NCBI RefSeq assembly: GCF_963678975.1 | Contig: NC_089272.1 | Span: forward strand, 20,907,399-20,971,398 | Reading direction: 5' to 3' | DNA length: 64,000 nucleotides | Source: Dysidea avara | Taxonomy: Eukaryota > Porifera > Demospongiae > Dictyoceratida > Dysideidae | Shown: piece by piece, positions 24,704-35,591 of the stretch | Layout: each line of letters starts with the position of its first letter | Numbering within the stretch: position 1 is the stretch's first letter | Made by a program: the position numbers and the translations under genes | The notes under the pieces: model-generated | The model's database searches: none | Told to the model about the DNA's origin: nothing | Seen by the model: only the letters and a program-made list of their open reading frames with translations

Positions 24704-25334
24704 ATCCCATCCAAAAACAGCTTATAGCTGTAAAAAAAGTGCGCGTCCAAGTAAAGCAGAGTTAACTACGACAAAAAGTAATGATATCATAATGCGGCCA
24801 TGTGCGAGGTGTGCAAGTTGTAAAATTAATATTAGCTAATCAGATAATACAATATTATTGTTAAAGTGTTAATGAGAACTATGTGATGCTGCTAGTTTTT
24901 AAGTGTGTGAGCATCTTCATAAATGCCACATAAATTTAATTCTCAATAAAGCAATGTGTATAGATTCTCTGATAGTAATAAATAGTTTGAGTTTGGCCAC
25001 CTTTCCTTTGTTCGTAGCATTGCTGTATACAGGAAAGGCGGCCAAACTCAAACTATTTATTACTATCAGAGAATCTATACACATTGCTTTATTGAGAATT
25101 AAATTTATGTGGCATTTATGAAGATGCTCACACACTTAAAAACTAGCAGCATCACATAGTTCTCATTAACACTTTAACAATAATATTGTATTATCTGATT
25201 AGCTAATATTAATTTTACAACTTGCACACCTCGCACATGGCCGCATTATGATATCATTACTTTTTGTTGTAGTTAACTCTGCTTTACTTGGACGCGCACT
25301 TTTTTTACAGCTATAAGCTGTTTTTGGATGGGAT
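24704..25334. mobile_element. Near-perfect 631-bp palindromic element
   Basis: Position x pairs with 50038 minus x across the whole interval: two arms of about 304 bp, nearly identical, around a loop of some 20-25 nt (near 25008-25030). Only a few mismatches are visible, for example ACGAC versus ACAAC near 24770 and CCACC versus CCGCC at the loop edge. The ends read ATCCCATCCAAAAACAGC on the left and the reverse complement on the right. Identical small peptides read from both strands are mirror artefacts. It interrupts the reverse-transcriptase relic. Near identity of the arms implies a recent origin or gene conversion. No target duplication longer than AT is visible. Confidence 0.9.
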
Positions 25335-25457
25335 TTCAATACTTTTTGTTAGAATAAGCAATGTACTGTTGATAACAGTAGATGAGTTTCCATGGTTTTG
25401 ACAGAAACCCCAGATTACAGTGACAGAATATTAAAATATAACTGTAATTTTAGTGGC

Positions 25458-25622
25458 CAGGGCCGCCCACATTGGGGGTAACTGGGGTATTTTGCCCCCT
25501 ACCACAGCCCGAAAGGGGCCACTTGAATACCTGTTTAAAGAAAGATCGATATACTCTAATAGAGCAGTCAGGATCTAGACCCTTCCTTGCCCCTGGGCCC
25601 CTCTTTTCCCTGGGCGGCCCTG
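25458..25622. mobile_element. hAT MITE, 165 bp, CAGGGCCGCCCA ends, 8-bp duplication
   Basis: Ends CAGGGCCGCCCA and GGGCGGCCCTG are flanked by the perfect duplication TTAGTGGC (25450-25457, 25623-25630). The interior carries the dispersed motif ATACTCTAATAGAGCAGTCA at 25551-25570. A longer relative is at 32811-33093. Confidence 0.93.
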
Positions 25623-26165
25623 TTAGTGGCATGCAACTGCAGTCAACTAACACCCATTTTAACTATTAAACCCTTAACAACGCTTTGCCTTTCATCTTGT
25701 ACTGCATTGAAACGATCAAAATACTCTATTAGAGCAGTCACAAAACAGCTGTAACACAGCAATCAATATTTAGCATAGTTACAACTTTTGCTTAGCATCG
25801 GATTGTATAGTTTAAATTACTAGCTACTTACAGACTTTACAATATAAAAATATGGCACTTGTAGAAATGTGACTGTTCTATTAGAGTATCTCGATCTACT
25901 TCAAGCATTGACTAATTCAAGTGAAGAAGCTACGCCCCTGCCAAGAGATCTTGTGAAATGAAATGAGAATAGTAAAGAAAAGGCAAGTATGTACAGACAA
26001 TAGAGGGGCGCGTAATTATGTCCTGTTGTAAATAAACGCCTTTAAAATTTATATTACTACTAAATAAACGCACCAGAATAGGCTTGTGTGGCTGTTGTCT
26101 CCAAGGTTGTCTTTTCGTGTTGAAGGGATTTAGTCGCAATTGGTGAGTTTAACTATACATGTATT
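25623..26165. other. Spacer with two dispersed motif copies
   Basis: Holds an ATACTCTATTAGAGCAGTCA motif at 25721-25740 and a reverse one at 25870-25892. There is no gene. Confidence 0.5.
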
Positions 26166-27079
26166 CAGGGGCGTAGCTAGCTAGAAGGTGATGGAGGGGC
26201 AGGCATGCCCCCACGAAACACTCAAAATCATTCATAATTGCAAAAAAGGCTAATGACCCAATGGTGGGCTAGCCAACATACGGTGTTGTATTATTACAGC
26301 TTAAATAACTAGCTACATAACCATTTCAGTACAGACTGCTTCCAATCGAGGTAGCTATATTTGTCGAGCATCATCGCACGTGCCACAATTGTACTCCAAC
26401 AAATTCATCCACAGTCCGGTAGAGCTAATACTTTAGTGCAAATACAGGTTACTTTACGTTAGCCACAGCCTGTGCTGCAGTCCTAGCACACTGCTGACAG
26501 GATGACGTATTCACTCACTTCACTCAGCGAAATTCAAATGCCATGTATTGCACGAAATCCCACCTGTCTTGCTAGCAGAACTTGTAAGCTTGACTGATCC
26601 ACCTGACTGACTAAGTAAAAACAGACTGCACTGCCGTACGTACAAAGGTCCAGTATGATCAACTCGATAAAATAAACTTGGTACATTTATTTAGCTAGCA
26701 CTTTATCACCTCGTAGACAGTAGGTTCATAGCGTCATCTGGTCTCCTTTGTCACTTGTGAGTTGTGACTCCTGCCGTGGAGAAGCGGGTCACTCTTTTTA
26801 GATTCAAAAATGTTCTATCACGCGAGTAATCTAGGCTAAATATAGAAGTATGTGTCTAATATTTTCGTTCGATGGATTCGCGAGCGAGTTGAATGTTGTG
26901 TGTGCGCATTCACTAGCAGCCCCTGGTGATACCGCGTAGTAGTGTACATAATTTACAGTCATTTGCGTGTCAGTTTAATACTGGTAAACTTGTGACGAAG
27001 GTTATAAAAAAAAAATCATCATAGTTTAGTGATGGGGGGGCAAATGCCCCCCCCTTGCCCCCCCTTAGCTACGCCTCTG
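26166..27079. mobile_element. hAT-like element, CAGGGGCGTAGCTAGC ends
   Basis: Left end CAGGGGCGTAGCTAGC pairs with right end TTAGCTACGCCTCTG. G- and C-runs with GCATGCCCCC and CAAATGCCCCCC blocks lie just inside both ends, a layout usual for hAT-related elements in animals. No transposase frame is detectable. The flanks share ACATGTA but offset, so the exact duplication is unresolved. Confidence 0.65.
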
Positions 27080-27096
27080 TTGACATGTAATAAATA

Positions 27097-27995
27097 CAGT
27101 GGATCCTCACTAATCCGAACAGCTCTGTTCTCAAGTTGACAAAAGTCTGTTCAGATTAGTGAATTTGTTTGGATTAGTGAACCCATTGATTATATGTTAC
27201 TGGATTTTGGAAAAACGATCCAAATCGCACATTAGAAGTTCCGAGATAAACGGTTTTAAAGAATTGAAGCCAGCATAACTCTCCAAGGATAGCAAGCACA
27301 CGTATGAAATTTACACAAAAGATGCATCAATCTGTTACCTTTCAAGCCACTTCCAGTACTTGTAGCTGCTTGTACAGTTTCCCGCCAAATAAGATAGAAA
27401 ATCTGAGCAGTTGGACGAGCGAAGTAGTATCACAAGTGCTCACAAAGGGGTGGAGGCTGGGGGGTGGCGGGGAGGGCAACAGATAGACCTCAAAATGGAG
27501 GCAGACCACGATTGGAGTTCAGACACGAGATTACAGGGCTGTGCTTAGGGGCTGTGCCTACAGGGCTGTCCTTAGTGGCTGATATGTAGCAAAATCAACA
27601 GAGAACACGTCTGGCCAACATTATAAGGCTGTCGACCAGTAAACTACTGATTCTTGCCAAGCCAGTTCCTTCACAAGGCCTGAAACTGCCATTTGAGCAC
27701 TCCACACCACCCAGAAAAGACGTGTGTAGAAACCAGCCTCGTGTAGTTTGAGTAGTGCTGAGGGTCAAAACTTGTAGTACGATAGTGTAGCTATCCACTG
27801 GTGGTGTTAGTTTGATTTTGCCTGATGTGCGATTTGGATCGGTTCTGTAAAATCTGGTCACATATACAGAACCTAATTCAATTACTCTAATAGAACATAC
27901 ATTTGTTTGCAAATACTCTAATAACACAGTCATTTGTACTGTTCGGATTATCGAGCGTTCGGATTACTGGAGTTCAGATTAGTGAGGATCCACTG
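27097..27995. mobile_element. Tigger/pogo-like non-autonomous element, 899 bp, TA duplication
   Basis: Terminal inverted repeats CAGTGGATCCTCACTAATCC (left) and the matching GGATTA...GTGAGGATCCACTG (right) are flanked by TA at 27095-27096 and 27996-27997. Subterminal repeats of TTCGGATTAGTGA type are present on both sides. This pattern is that of Tigger/pogo elements in Tc1/mariner. No DDE transposase is encoded. An uninterrupted version of the insertion site is visible at about 58978-59020 in the related foldback copy, confirming both ends. Two CTCTAATAGA-type motifs lie near 27880-27930. Confidence 0.88.
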
Positions 27996-27997
27996 TA

Positions 27998-28493
27998 TAT
28001 GCATTATATATATAATTGTACATTTACTGATAAAATCAGAATGAGGTAAAGTATTTATAAAATCTGCTTCATCTTTTTCTTTTTCCTGAAATATATAGGT
28101 TAAAAAGCCCTAAAGCTGACCATAGGCTGGCTTTGGGGTATACAAATACAAAAAGAAGTGAAATCTAATCAAAAACAGCCAAGCTGTAAAAAAAGGAGTG
28201 CGGCCCTTGAAAAGGCTATGGTGAAAAAAGATTTGAAATCCAAGGTGGCGGCCAAGAAATGGCTGTGATGGTAGGTTAATGGTAAAAATTTTAATAACGA
28301 CAATTCAGGTGAATTTTTGTGCCGCTTGGTCTTGGCACAAAATTCACCTGAATTGTCGTTATTAAAATTTTTACCATTAACCTACCATCACAGCCATTTC
28401 TTGGCCGCCACCTTGGATTTCACATCTTTTTTCACCATAGCCTTTTCAAGGGCTGCACTGATTTTTTTACAGCTTGGCTGTTTTTGATTAGAT
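27998..28493. mobile_element. Foldback element, lysine-rich-frame family, copy 1
   Basis: A left asymmetric part (28000-28162) is shared with copy 4 at 58980-59153. It is followed by a palindrome (28163-28493) whose arms begin ATCTAATCAAAAACAGCC. The centre pairs GACAATTCAGGTGAATTTTG with its complement around a GCCGCTTGG loop. The left arm reads KEVKSNQKQPSC, KKRSAALEKA, then VKKDLKSKVAAKKWL and TGA at 28267-28269. The same frame is open in copy 2. The right end abuts a hAT element at 28494. Confidence 0.8.
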
Positions 28494-29303
28494 ATTACTT
28501 GCAGCTGAACTATTTAGTTACAGTTACATATTACCCATAAAATAAAGTAACTGTAATAATATTACATATTATATTACTTTGTGTCCATAGCCTTAAGCTG
28601 TCACGTGTGAAACTACCACCTTATCACGTCACACGATTGCGTTGTTGGACAATGTGCAAGTCTTGATATAAGTAAGTAGCTGGTGAATAAGCCTCACTTA
28701 GTAGGCTTCATTACTTCGTTGTGGCTAGGCGTTACTCAGTGGGTTACAGTGGCGGATCCAGGATGGGGCATTTGGGGCAAATGCCCCCCCCCCCCCTTCA
28801 AGAAATTGCATACAAGATCGAGATACTCTAATAGAGCAGTCAATTACTCTAATAAAGCAGTCACAATGTTCATGAGGCAGTGTAGCTTACCTATGAAGCT
28901 ACAAATAGGATTTTATTTTACATAACAGACGTGATATAGTTGGTAAGGACAACTAGCTATTATTGTTGTGATCTTTTTTTTTTTTTTTTTTTGGTCTTCA
29001 ACTGGTTTTCAGCAAGTTTTTTTGGTCTTCAACTGTTTTTCAGAAAGGTGCCCCCCTCTTTCGAAACTCTGGATCCGCCCCTGGGTTACTAACGAGATTA
29101 GTAACTTTGTTACTTTTAGTAATAATATTACGTAATATTAGATTCGTTACAGTAACTATATTACTTAGGTAACGCATTACATTTGCAAGTAAAGTAACTT
29201 GAGTTATATTATCTATCTGTTTTTATAGCGTATTTCGTTATATACTTTGTTACCACAAAAGTAATAATATCGTTACATAAGTAGCGCGTTACTCCCAACA
29301 CTG
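28494..29303 (-). mobile_element. hAT MITE copy, split by a nested element and 5'-truncated
   Basis: Reverse-oriented copy of the element at 32093-32617. The end ACTCCCAACACTG at 29303 is intact, while the other terminus is lost where the foldback copy abuts it. Shared blocks include the GTCACGTG region near 28602 and GTGGCTAGGCGTTACTCAG. It is interrupted by another hAT-like element at 28747-29083. Confidence 0.85.
28747..29083. mobile_element. Nested hAT-like MITE, CAGNGGCGGATCCAG ends, about 337 bp
   Basis: Ends CAGTGGCGGATCCAGG and CTGGATCCGCCCCTG are inverted repeats. The flanks repeat GGGTTA(C). The sister hAT copy at 32314-32330 shows the empty site GTAATCCACTGAGTAAC, which confirms insertion. 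It contains two CTCTAATARAGCAGTCA motifs (28820-28862), a poly-T tract and a tandem TTTTGGTCTTCAACT. Related ends occur at 30527-30852 and 49810-49868. Confidence 0.85.
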
Positions 29304-29771
29304 ACAATACAATAGTTTCTAGAGTCATTGGAGCAAAGACCTTGTAAATCAGCATAAACCTTTTAACCTTTATAGCCAACAAAAAGGTTGGTTTTACAAC
29401 TAACCTTAATCTGAGATCCAAGGAGGGGGCATTTGAAGTAAGTACCTTTTTTTGCCAAACAGCTAAAGTAAACAGGGAGTTCATGTGACAACATGCCAGT
29501 AGAGAGGAATTCTGTAGGTATTTCAGAATAAGAACTACATATAATAATTATATACATGTAAACCCAGATTTTAAGGCAATTTTATTTTATTTTAAAGTGG
29601 ATTGTAGTGCAGAGGTCAACTGAGGTTCTAGAACTATATAATTAGGTTGATTAAGTTTGCTAATGGATATGTATGCCTAATAGACCACTTAGTGTACTGT
29701 TTGCATAACTGTATCTCAACTTGAATAAGAAATTGGTATATACGAAAGGGCCAAATGAATGCAGCCAAAGA

Positions 29772-29913
29772 ATGGTTAAATTGTCTAATACAACAATCAT
29801 TTGTGACGAAATTGTGATGTTTAAAATGTCAAGGTTCTGGTGATGGTTAAATTGTCTAATGCAACAATCATTTTCGATGAAATTGTGATGTTTAAAATGT
29901 CAAGTTTCTGGTG
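29772..29913 (+). repeat. 71-bp tandem duplication
   Basis: The block beginning ATGGTTAAATTGTCTAAT is repeated at 29772 and 29843 with about four differences. The two units lie head to tail and are not coding. Confidence 0.9.
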
Positions 29914-29961
29914 TGTATGGCTTCTAGAGTGTGCACGCTTACTTTCAAGACTGACTCAGTG

Positions 29962-32041
29962 CAGGGGCGGACCTAGGATTTCAGAAGGGGAGGTGCTAAC
30001 ATGGACATTTATATATGTAGCAAGATAGTTGATACAACTAGTGTAAGAAACACACTCAGCATGCGGAGCATGCTCTATCTAGGGGAATCTGGGGGCATGC
30101 CCCCTCAGGAAAATTTTGCAAATTTGGCCTATTGAGATTGAATTTGGTAGTAATTTGGAGTGAAAAATGATGTCACTTTGTTTATGTGATACCATTATTC
30201 CCCTATAGCTTGTCAATATAACTAAAGGGCGCAGCCATGTAGCTAAAATTCAATCTTAGACTAACATCTTAAAGAAATAGTAGTGGAAATGTATGGGTAT
30301 CAGCTGCACATGATCAAATTTAGTGTTTTGATTTTGAAGTATAGCATAATTTACAATCTCATGGCTCAAACTACACTATATAGCTGTCCAAACAGTAGAG
30401 AGGGTAAGTGGGAGTGGAGAGGGTAAGTAGACTGACTCACCAGTGTATGGAGTGCATGTGCACTCAGCTGTATATAATTCTCCAGTTAGGGGGCTCTAGA
30501 TCTGGTGGCATATATACTCCCAGACTCAGGGGCGGATACAGGGGAAGGGGGGGGGAGGTCAAAGGGGGCTCTTGACCCCCCTCCAAAAATTTTTAGTATA
30601 CCACGATCGAGATACTCTAATAGAGCAGTCACTCTAATAAAGCAGTGACAGTACTAGAACAGTGTGTAGTGAGCTATTTAAGGATTTTTATGTACTTTAT
30701 CAGCTATAAATGCGTGGTTGGTGAGGTGGGTAGCTATTGTCAGCTGGCTGTGACTTTTTTTTATTTTTGGTCTCACCTTATCAAACCAGAGACAATGTAG
30801 TGCCTCAGTTCATTTTTGACCCCCCCTTTCCATAAGTCTGGATCCGCCCCTGAGACCCCCTGCAAATTTTTAGAAAATGGCTTTCACAAGATTGAATCTA
30901 GAAGCTATTTTTAACCAAATCTGGGTACAAGATAAATGAGTTCAGGTGGAAGTAATTTTAATTAAAAAAACAGAACTATACACTATTTCTTGTTATTGGA
31001 TTTTAAGAAAATGTATAATGGTGGCTTGTCAAAGAGAATAAAGAGTGCATAGTTAATTGAATGTAAGGTCAATTAAGGAGAATATTTAAAACACAGGATT
31101 GGATCTACTTCATATGTAGCCACTGTTCTGAAGTGCAGGTTGCTATTTCAATCTAACTTTTAAAATTATGAATCCATCCATCATTATAATTGTTTTACAA
31201 CTAGTCTACAAATACAACTAGTTTTTGGCCACAACTAACCCCTTTTTAGCACACAATGATCATGACAACATAAATGCTGCAGTATCATTTAAGCTTAAAG
31301 TTGAGCTTCAAGGGATTTGATGGTGCAAACTCCAGAAGCTGCTATAGATTTATACAAATGTAGCATGGGATTTGATCAAGCAAGGGAAACAAAAATGAAC
31401 AGTTCTCAGATGTTGCAGCCTTGTGAACTTTAAGAAATTCACTATTATTATAATACTATTGTTTTACTTGCAAGAGAAGCATTTCAACCCAAGAATCAAG
31501 TTTGTAGAGGAGCCTAAAAAACTTAAACGATTTGACAGAAAAGGTTATTTTCAGAATAGATTTTCAATTAATGACGTTTTATACAATTTATAGCACATTA
31601 AAGGTCAATTTATAGCACATCTTTTACCTGAAGTGATTGGCATATGGCAGGATTTTTGGTACAATGGTGAGGGTATAGCAGTGCACAGGTCTAGAAGAAT
31701 AGGTTTAATTTCAGCTTACACTCTGGTAACTTCTTGAAAATTATAGTTTTAATGTTGGGTATTCTATTAGAGTAGTTGACTGTTCTATTAGAGTATTTCG
31801 GATTTAGCAACTTCTAAGGTAAGACTTACTCCAAAAGTATAATTTTGAACCCCTCATAGTAATTCTTGGATAAGATTAGCTATTCTCCTTGCTCTTTCCA
31901 TCTTTTCATTGCCCATACATGTGTATAAAATGCAGCTGCACCTGTACTACAGCTTCTAGAAGCTTCCTAGCTTGCTCATTGTAAAATTTTGGAGGGGGGG
32001 GGGCTTCAGCGCCCCAAGCACCCCCCCTAAATCCACCCTTG
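29962..32041. mobile_element. hAT-like element, about 2.1 kb, CARGGGYGGAYYTAGG ends
   Basis: Left end CAGGGGCGGACCTAGGATTT and right end CCCTAAATCCACCCTTG are imperfect inverted repeats. Both carry GGGG/CCCC-rich subterminal DNA (GGGGGCATGCCCCCTC; GGGGCTTCAGCGCCCC). The immediate flanks share CAGTG but not a full 8-bp repeat. No transposase frame is recognised. A second hAT-like element is nested at 30527-30852. A reverse pair of the TCTATTAGAGTA motif occurs at 31769-31800. Confidence 0.6.
30527..30852. mobile_element. Nested hAT-like MITE, CAGGGGCGGATAC / CTGGATCCGCCCCTG ends
   Basis: 326 bp with inverted ends of the same class as 28747-29083. It carries the motif GATACTCTAATAGAGCAGTC at 30609-30628 in the same relative place, followed by a CTTTTTTTT(A)TTTTTGGTCT tract. 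The target duplication is not clear. Confidence 0.75.
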
Positions 32042-32092
32042 CAGTGTACTAGCTTACTACTCCTCTTTACATCAAGATCTTATACTGACAAC

Positions 32093-32617
32093 CAGTGTTG
32101 GGAGTAACGCGTTACATAAGTAACGTGTTATGTAATATTATTACTTTTGTGGTAACTAAGTAATATAACGAAATACGCTATAAAAACAGGTAATATAACT
32201 CAAGTTACTTTACTTACAAATGTAACGCGTTACCTAAGTAATATAGCTACTGTAACGAATCTAATATTACGTAATATTATTACTACAAGTAACGAAGTTA
32301 CTATAATCTCGTTAGTAATCCACTGAGTAACGCCTAGCCACAACGAAGTAATGAAGACTACTGAATGAGGCTTATTCACCAGCTTCTTACTTATAATCAA
32401 GATTTGCACATTGTCCAACAACACAATCGTGTCACGTGATAAGGTGGTAGTTTCAAACGTGACAGCTTAAGGCTGTGGGCACAAAGTAATATAATATGTA
32501 ATATTATTACAGTTACTTTATTTTATGGGTAATATGTAACTGTAACTAAATAGTTCAGCTGCAAGTAATATGTAATATGTAACTAGTTACTTTTACAAAG
32601 TAACTTGCCCATCACTG
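32093..32617 (+). mobile_element. hAT MITE, 525 bp, CAGTGTTGGGA ends, 8-bp duplication
   Basis: Left CAGTGTTGGGAGTAACGCG and right TTGCCCATCACTG ends are flanked by the perfect 8-bp repeat CTGACAAC (32085-32092, 32618-32625). It is the intact relative of the damaged copy at 28494-29303 and supplies the empty site for the element nested there. There is no transposase. Confidence 0.94.
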
Positions 32618-32636
32618 CTGACAACTGCCACATAGA

Positions 32637-32688
32637 CAGATACACACACGTACACACACATATGTACACACACAGACACACACAAATC
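32637..32688. repeat. ACACAC-rich microsatellite
   Basis: Degenerate CA repeat interrupted by GT and GA steps, just outside the hAT duplication. Confidence 0.9.
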
Positions 32689-32810
32689 AATGATTCAAAG
32701 ATTTTCTATTGGTCTAAATCCTAATCTTGTTTGTCCCTAACTAATTATCTACGACTACTACACCACCTTCATCTAACATAGTAATTACATATCTTCATGT
32801 TGGTCCTGTA

Positions 32811-33093
32811 CAGGGCCGCCCACGGGGGGGGGGACTGGGGCATTTGGCCCCAGGAGGCCTCCCTGAATACCTGTTTAAAAGATCGATATACTCTAATAGA
32901 GCAGTCACAGTATTCTTCAGAGGAGCAGTGTAGCAAGCTTATAGATAAGGAGATATTGGTGATGGGTAGTTATTGTCATTGCCAGCAGGTTGTGACCTTT
33001 TTTTTTTTTTTTTGGTCTTCACCTTACAACTTGGGTCAAGGGGCCCACTTTAACTCTTTGCCCTGGGCCCCTTAATTTCTCTGGGCGGCCCTG
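32811..33093. mobile_element. hAT MITE, 283 bp, CAGGGCCGCCCA ends, 8-bp duplication
   Basis: Ends CAGGGCCGCCCACGG and GGGCGGCCCTG are flanked by a perfect 8-bp duplication GTCCTGTA (32803-32810, 33094-33101). It shares with 25458-25622 the interior AATACCTGTTTAAA and the ATACTCTAATAGAGCAGTCA motif (about 32887-32908), and is longer because of a middle segment ending in a poly-T tract. Confidence 0.94.
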
Positions 33094-33101
33094 GTCCTGT
33101 A

Positions 33102-33563
33102 CAGGTTCTGTCATTCCATTAAGCATAATGCACACACATGCTAAGAGTGTCAAAAGAGATAATTATAACTAACTACAACCAACATTTTGGCAAAATTGCA
33201 ATCATTTTCAGATGTACAGTAGCTATATTGAATAGCAACAGTATGATACATATGTAACACAGTAGTTTAATAATGGATAATTACAAATGTTACAACTAGG
33301 CAAGCAGGTTGCAATCTAACTTATTTGCTAATGATTGTTTTATTAGAGTAAGATTAACACACTGATTTTAAAATTAACCTTGTAACTAGCTAGTTGCAAA
33401 TCATTAGCTTTAGTTAGCTGCTTACAAGGATGTTACAAGTGTATTATATTGCCATATTAAAGTGATGTTGAGTGTGTTGCTATAAGGCACGAGTGCAGAT
33501 GCTAATAGTTTTTTTTTGTAAACGTGGCTACAGGTTTGTATTGTATTGTGTACTGTGCAGGAA
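33102..33563. other. Non-coding spacer
   Basis: No gene or element end seen between the MITE and the 3' end of the reverse-transcriptase relic. Confidence 0.4.
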
Positions 33564-35310
33564 TTATGTATGATTATAATGCACAGGTGTAATTATAAAA
33601 GTGTCCAAATCATTACAAAACTCAGTGTATGTGGGAGCATTAGCAATGTTCTGGGGTAGATTATTCCATAGTTTAATCACTGAAGGGAAGAAGGAAAATT
33701 TAAAACTGTCCACTCTAGTATTTAGTTGATTAAAATAGCCACTGCATAAAAAGGAGGGAACGGGAGTTAAACAATCATCTGGAATATCAGCTAAACAATG
33801 AATGATTTTATACAGCATTTGTAATTTTAATTTTTTCCTTCTGCTCTGCAGGGTGGGTAGATCGAGATCAGTTAACATTGTGGAAACACTGGAGAATCTA
33901 GAAAAGTCTTTATAGCACATTCTTGCGGCAGATCTCTGTACAGCTTCTAATTGATTAATGTTAACACATGTGTGTGGGTCCCAGACTGAGGAAGCATACT
34001 CCATAATAGGGCGAACCATTGCTTTATAAATATTACATTTAACTGTGGGAGGGCATTGATAAAGATTACGATGTAAGAATGCATTAATTCTGGTGGCTTT
34101 ACTAGCAACTTGTTTTGTGTGTTCGTTTCAGTTAAGGTGTTGATCAATGACTACACCTAGATATTTAGCATGAGTGACTTCTCAGATTATAGAGTTGTCA
34201 ATGTGGTAAGTAAATGGTATGATGTTTATCTTGTTTGTTATTCGTAGGAATTCACATTTAATTGGATTAAAAGTCATAAGCCACTTGTGTACCCACTGTG
34301 TTAATGAGTCAAGATCACGTTGTAATTGATGGCAGTCCTCCACGGAGTAGATATTTGAGTAAAGTATAACGTCATCAGCATAAAGTCGAACTTTACTTGA
34401 GACATGTAAAGGAAGATCATTGATGTAAATCAAAAATAATAATAGAGCCAGAACAGTTCCTTGTGGTACACCAGATAGCACGTTACATGAGTCATCTTGT
34501 TTATTATCTAACACTACTTGTTGTGAACTATCAGAAAGGAAATTCTTAATCCAAGACAAAAGAGGTCCTTTAATACCATAAAATTGTAACTTGTGGAAGA
34601 GACGGGAGTGGGGGACCTTGTCAAAGGCTTTACAGAAGTCAAGCAGCAACACATCACATTTCCCTCGTTTGTTTAAGTATTGTGCAAAATCATGTAGCTG
34701 TTGTAATTAGTTGCATCTCATAACTCCTATGCTGCCGGAAGCCATGTTGTTCATCTCTTAAAGTTTGATGATGATTCAAGTGTTCAAACATGCTAGAGTA
34801 GATAACATGTTCCATGATTTTTGAACATATACATGTTAGTGATACAGGACGGTAGTTGGCAGGGTCCTTCTTACTGCCTTTCTTATATACTGGAACTATC
34901 AGAGCAGATTTCCATATGTCAGGTATGGCTCCTTGGTTCAGTGATGCTTGAAAAATTATAGAAAGGGCAGGGGAAATTTCATTTGCTACCTCTTTGAGAA
35001 AGTAAGATGGAAGATTGTCTGGGCCTGCAGCTTTGTGGGGCTTTAAGTTGTGAAGCAATTGAGATACCCCATCAGAGTGTATGTGAATCGGTGGAATTTC
35101 AGGGAGAGGGTTACCTTCTAATACTGGTACATTTGTAGTGTCTTCTTGTGTAAAAACCGATGAGAAATATTCAGCTAGAACATTTGCTTTAGACAGAGAG
35201 TCGGTGTAAGTTGTTCCTTGGTGTTCGAGTGTACTAATACCAGTGCTATCTTGTTTTCTATTTTTAATAAAAGACCAAAGTTTCTTTGTAACATTGTTGT
35301 TTGTAATTAT
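33564..35310 (-). pseudogene. Non-LTR retrotransposon ORF2 (reverse transcriptase), minus strand, decayed
   Basis: Jockey/CR1-like polyprotein, 3' two thirds only. Read from 35310 downward it shows a linker block (LWSFIKNRKQDSTG), LKPHKAAGPDNLPSYFLKE, YRPVSLTCICSKIMEHV, DEQHGFRQHRS, LLDFCKAFDKVPH (first catalytic aspartate), LSGVPQGTVLALLLF, RLYADDVIL, KYLGVVIDQ and a C-terminal SFFPSVIKLWNNLP block ending at TAA (33564). Lesions are a frameshift near 34690-34710, and two in-frame TGA codons just after 34190 and near 34130; otherwise the frame is kept across the whole domain. The endonuclease domain is absent (5' truncation), as is usual for such elements. It is the best-preserved RT in the window and more distant from the 23949 relic than a simple copy would be. 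Confidence 0.9.
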
Positions 35311-35591
35311 AACACTCCATCATATATTACCATCATAGCTGTAATAGCTAGCTATGATGGTCATGAAATAATGTATAGCTATACTAGCTAATTAACACCA
35401 CACGGGGCCACGTACTGTGGCGTGTCTTCATCATAACGTCATAGAATACTATGTAACCAATGGTGTGCATTAATTAGAACAGTGAACTGCTGAGAGAATT
35501 GCTCCAAAGAAAGTTCGGGGAATAACTCTGATAGGTATGCTTTTATAGCTATATAGGAGTATATTTTATATTGTGGTAACTGGATATTTTT

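Noticed and set aside
24903-25135. Two matching 72-codon frames on opposite strands
   Set aside because: They are mirror images created by the palindrome, so the agreement is not evidence for a gene.
26158-27090. CATGTATT / CATGTAAT as an 8-bp target duplication of the 26166 element
   Set aside because: The right-hand word lies 4 bases away from the apparent terminus, so it may be coincidence.
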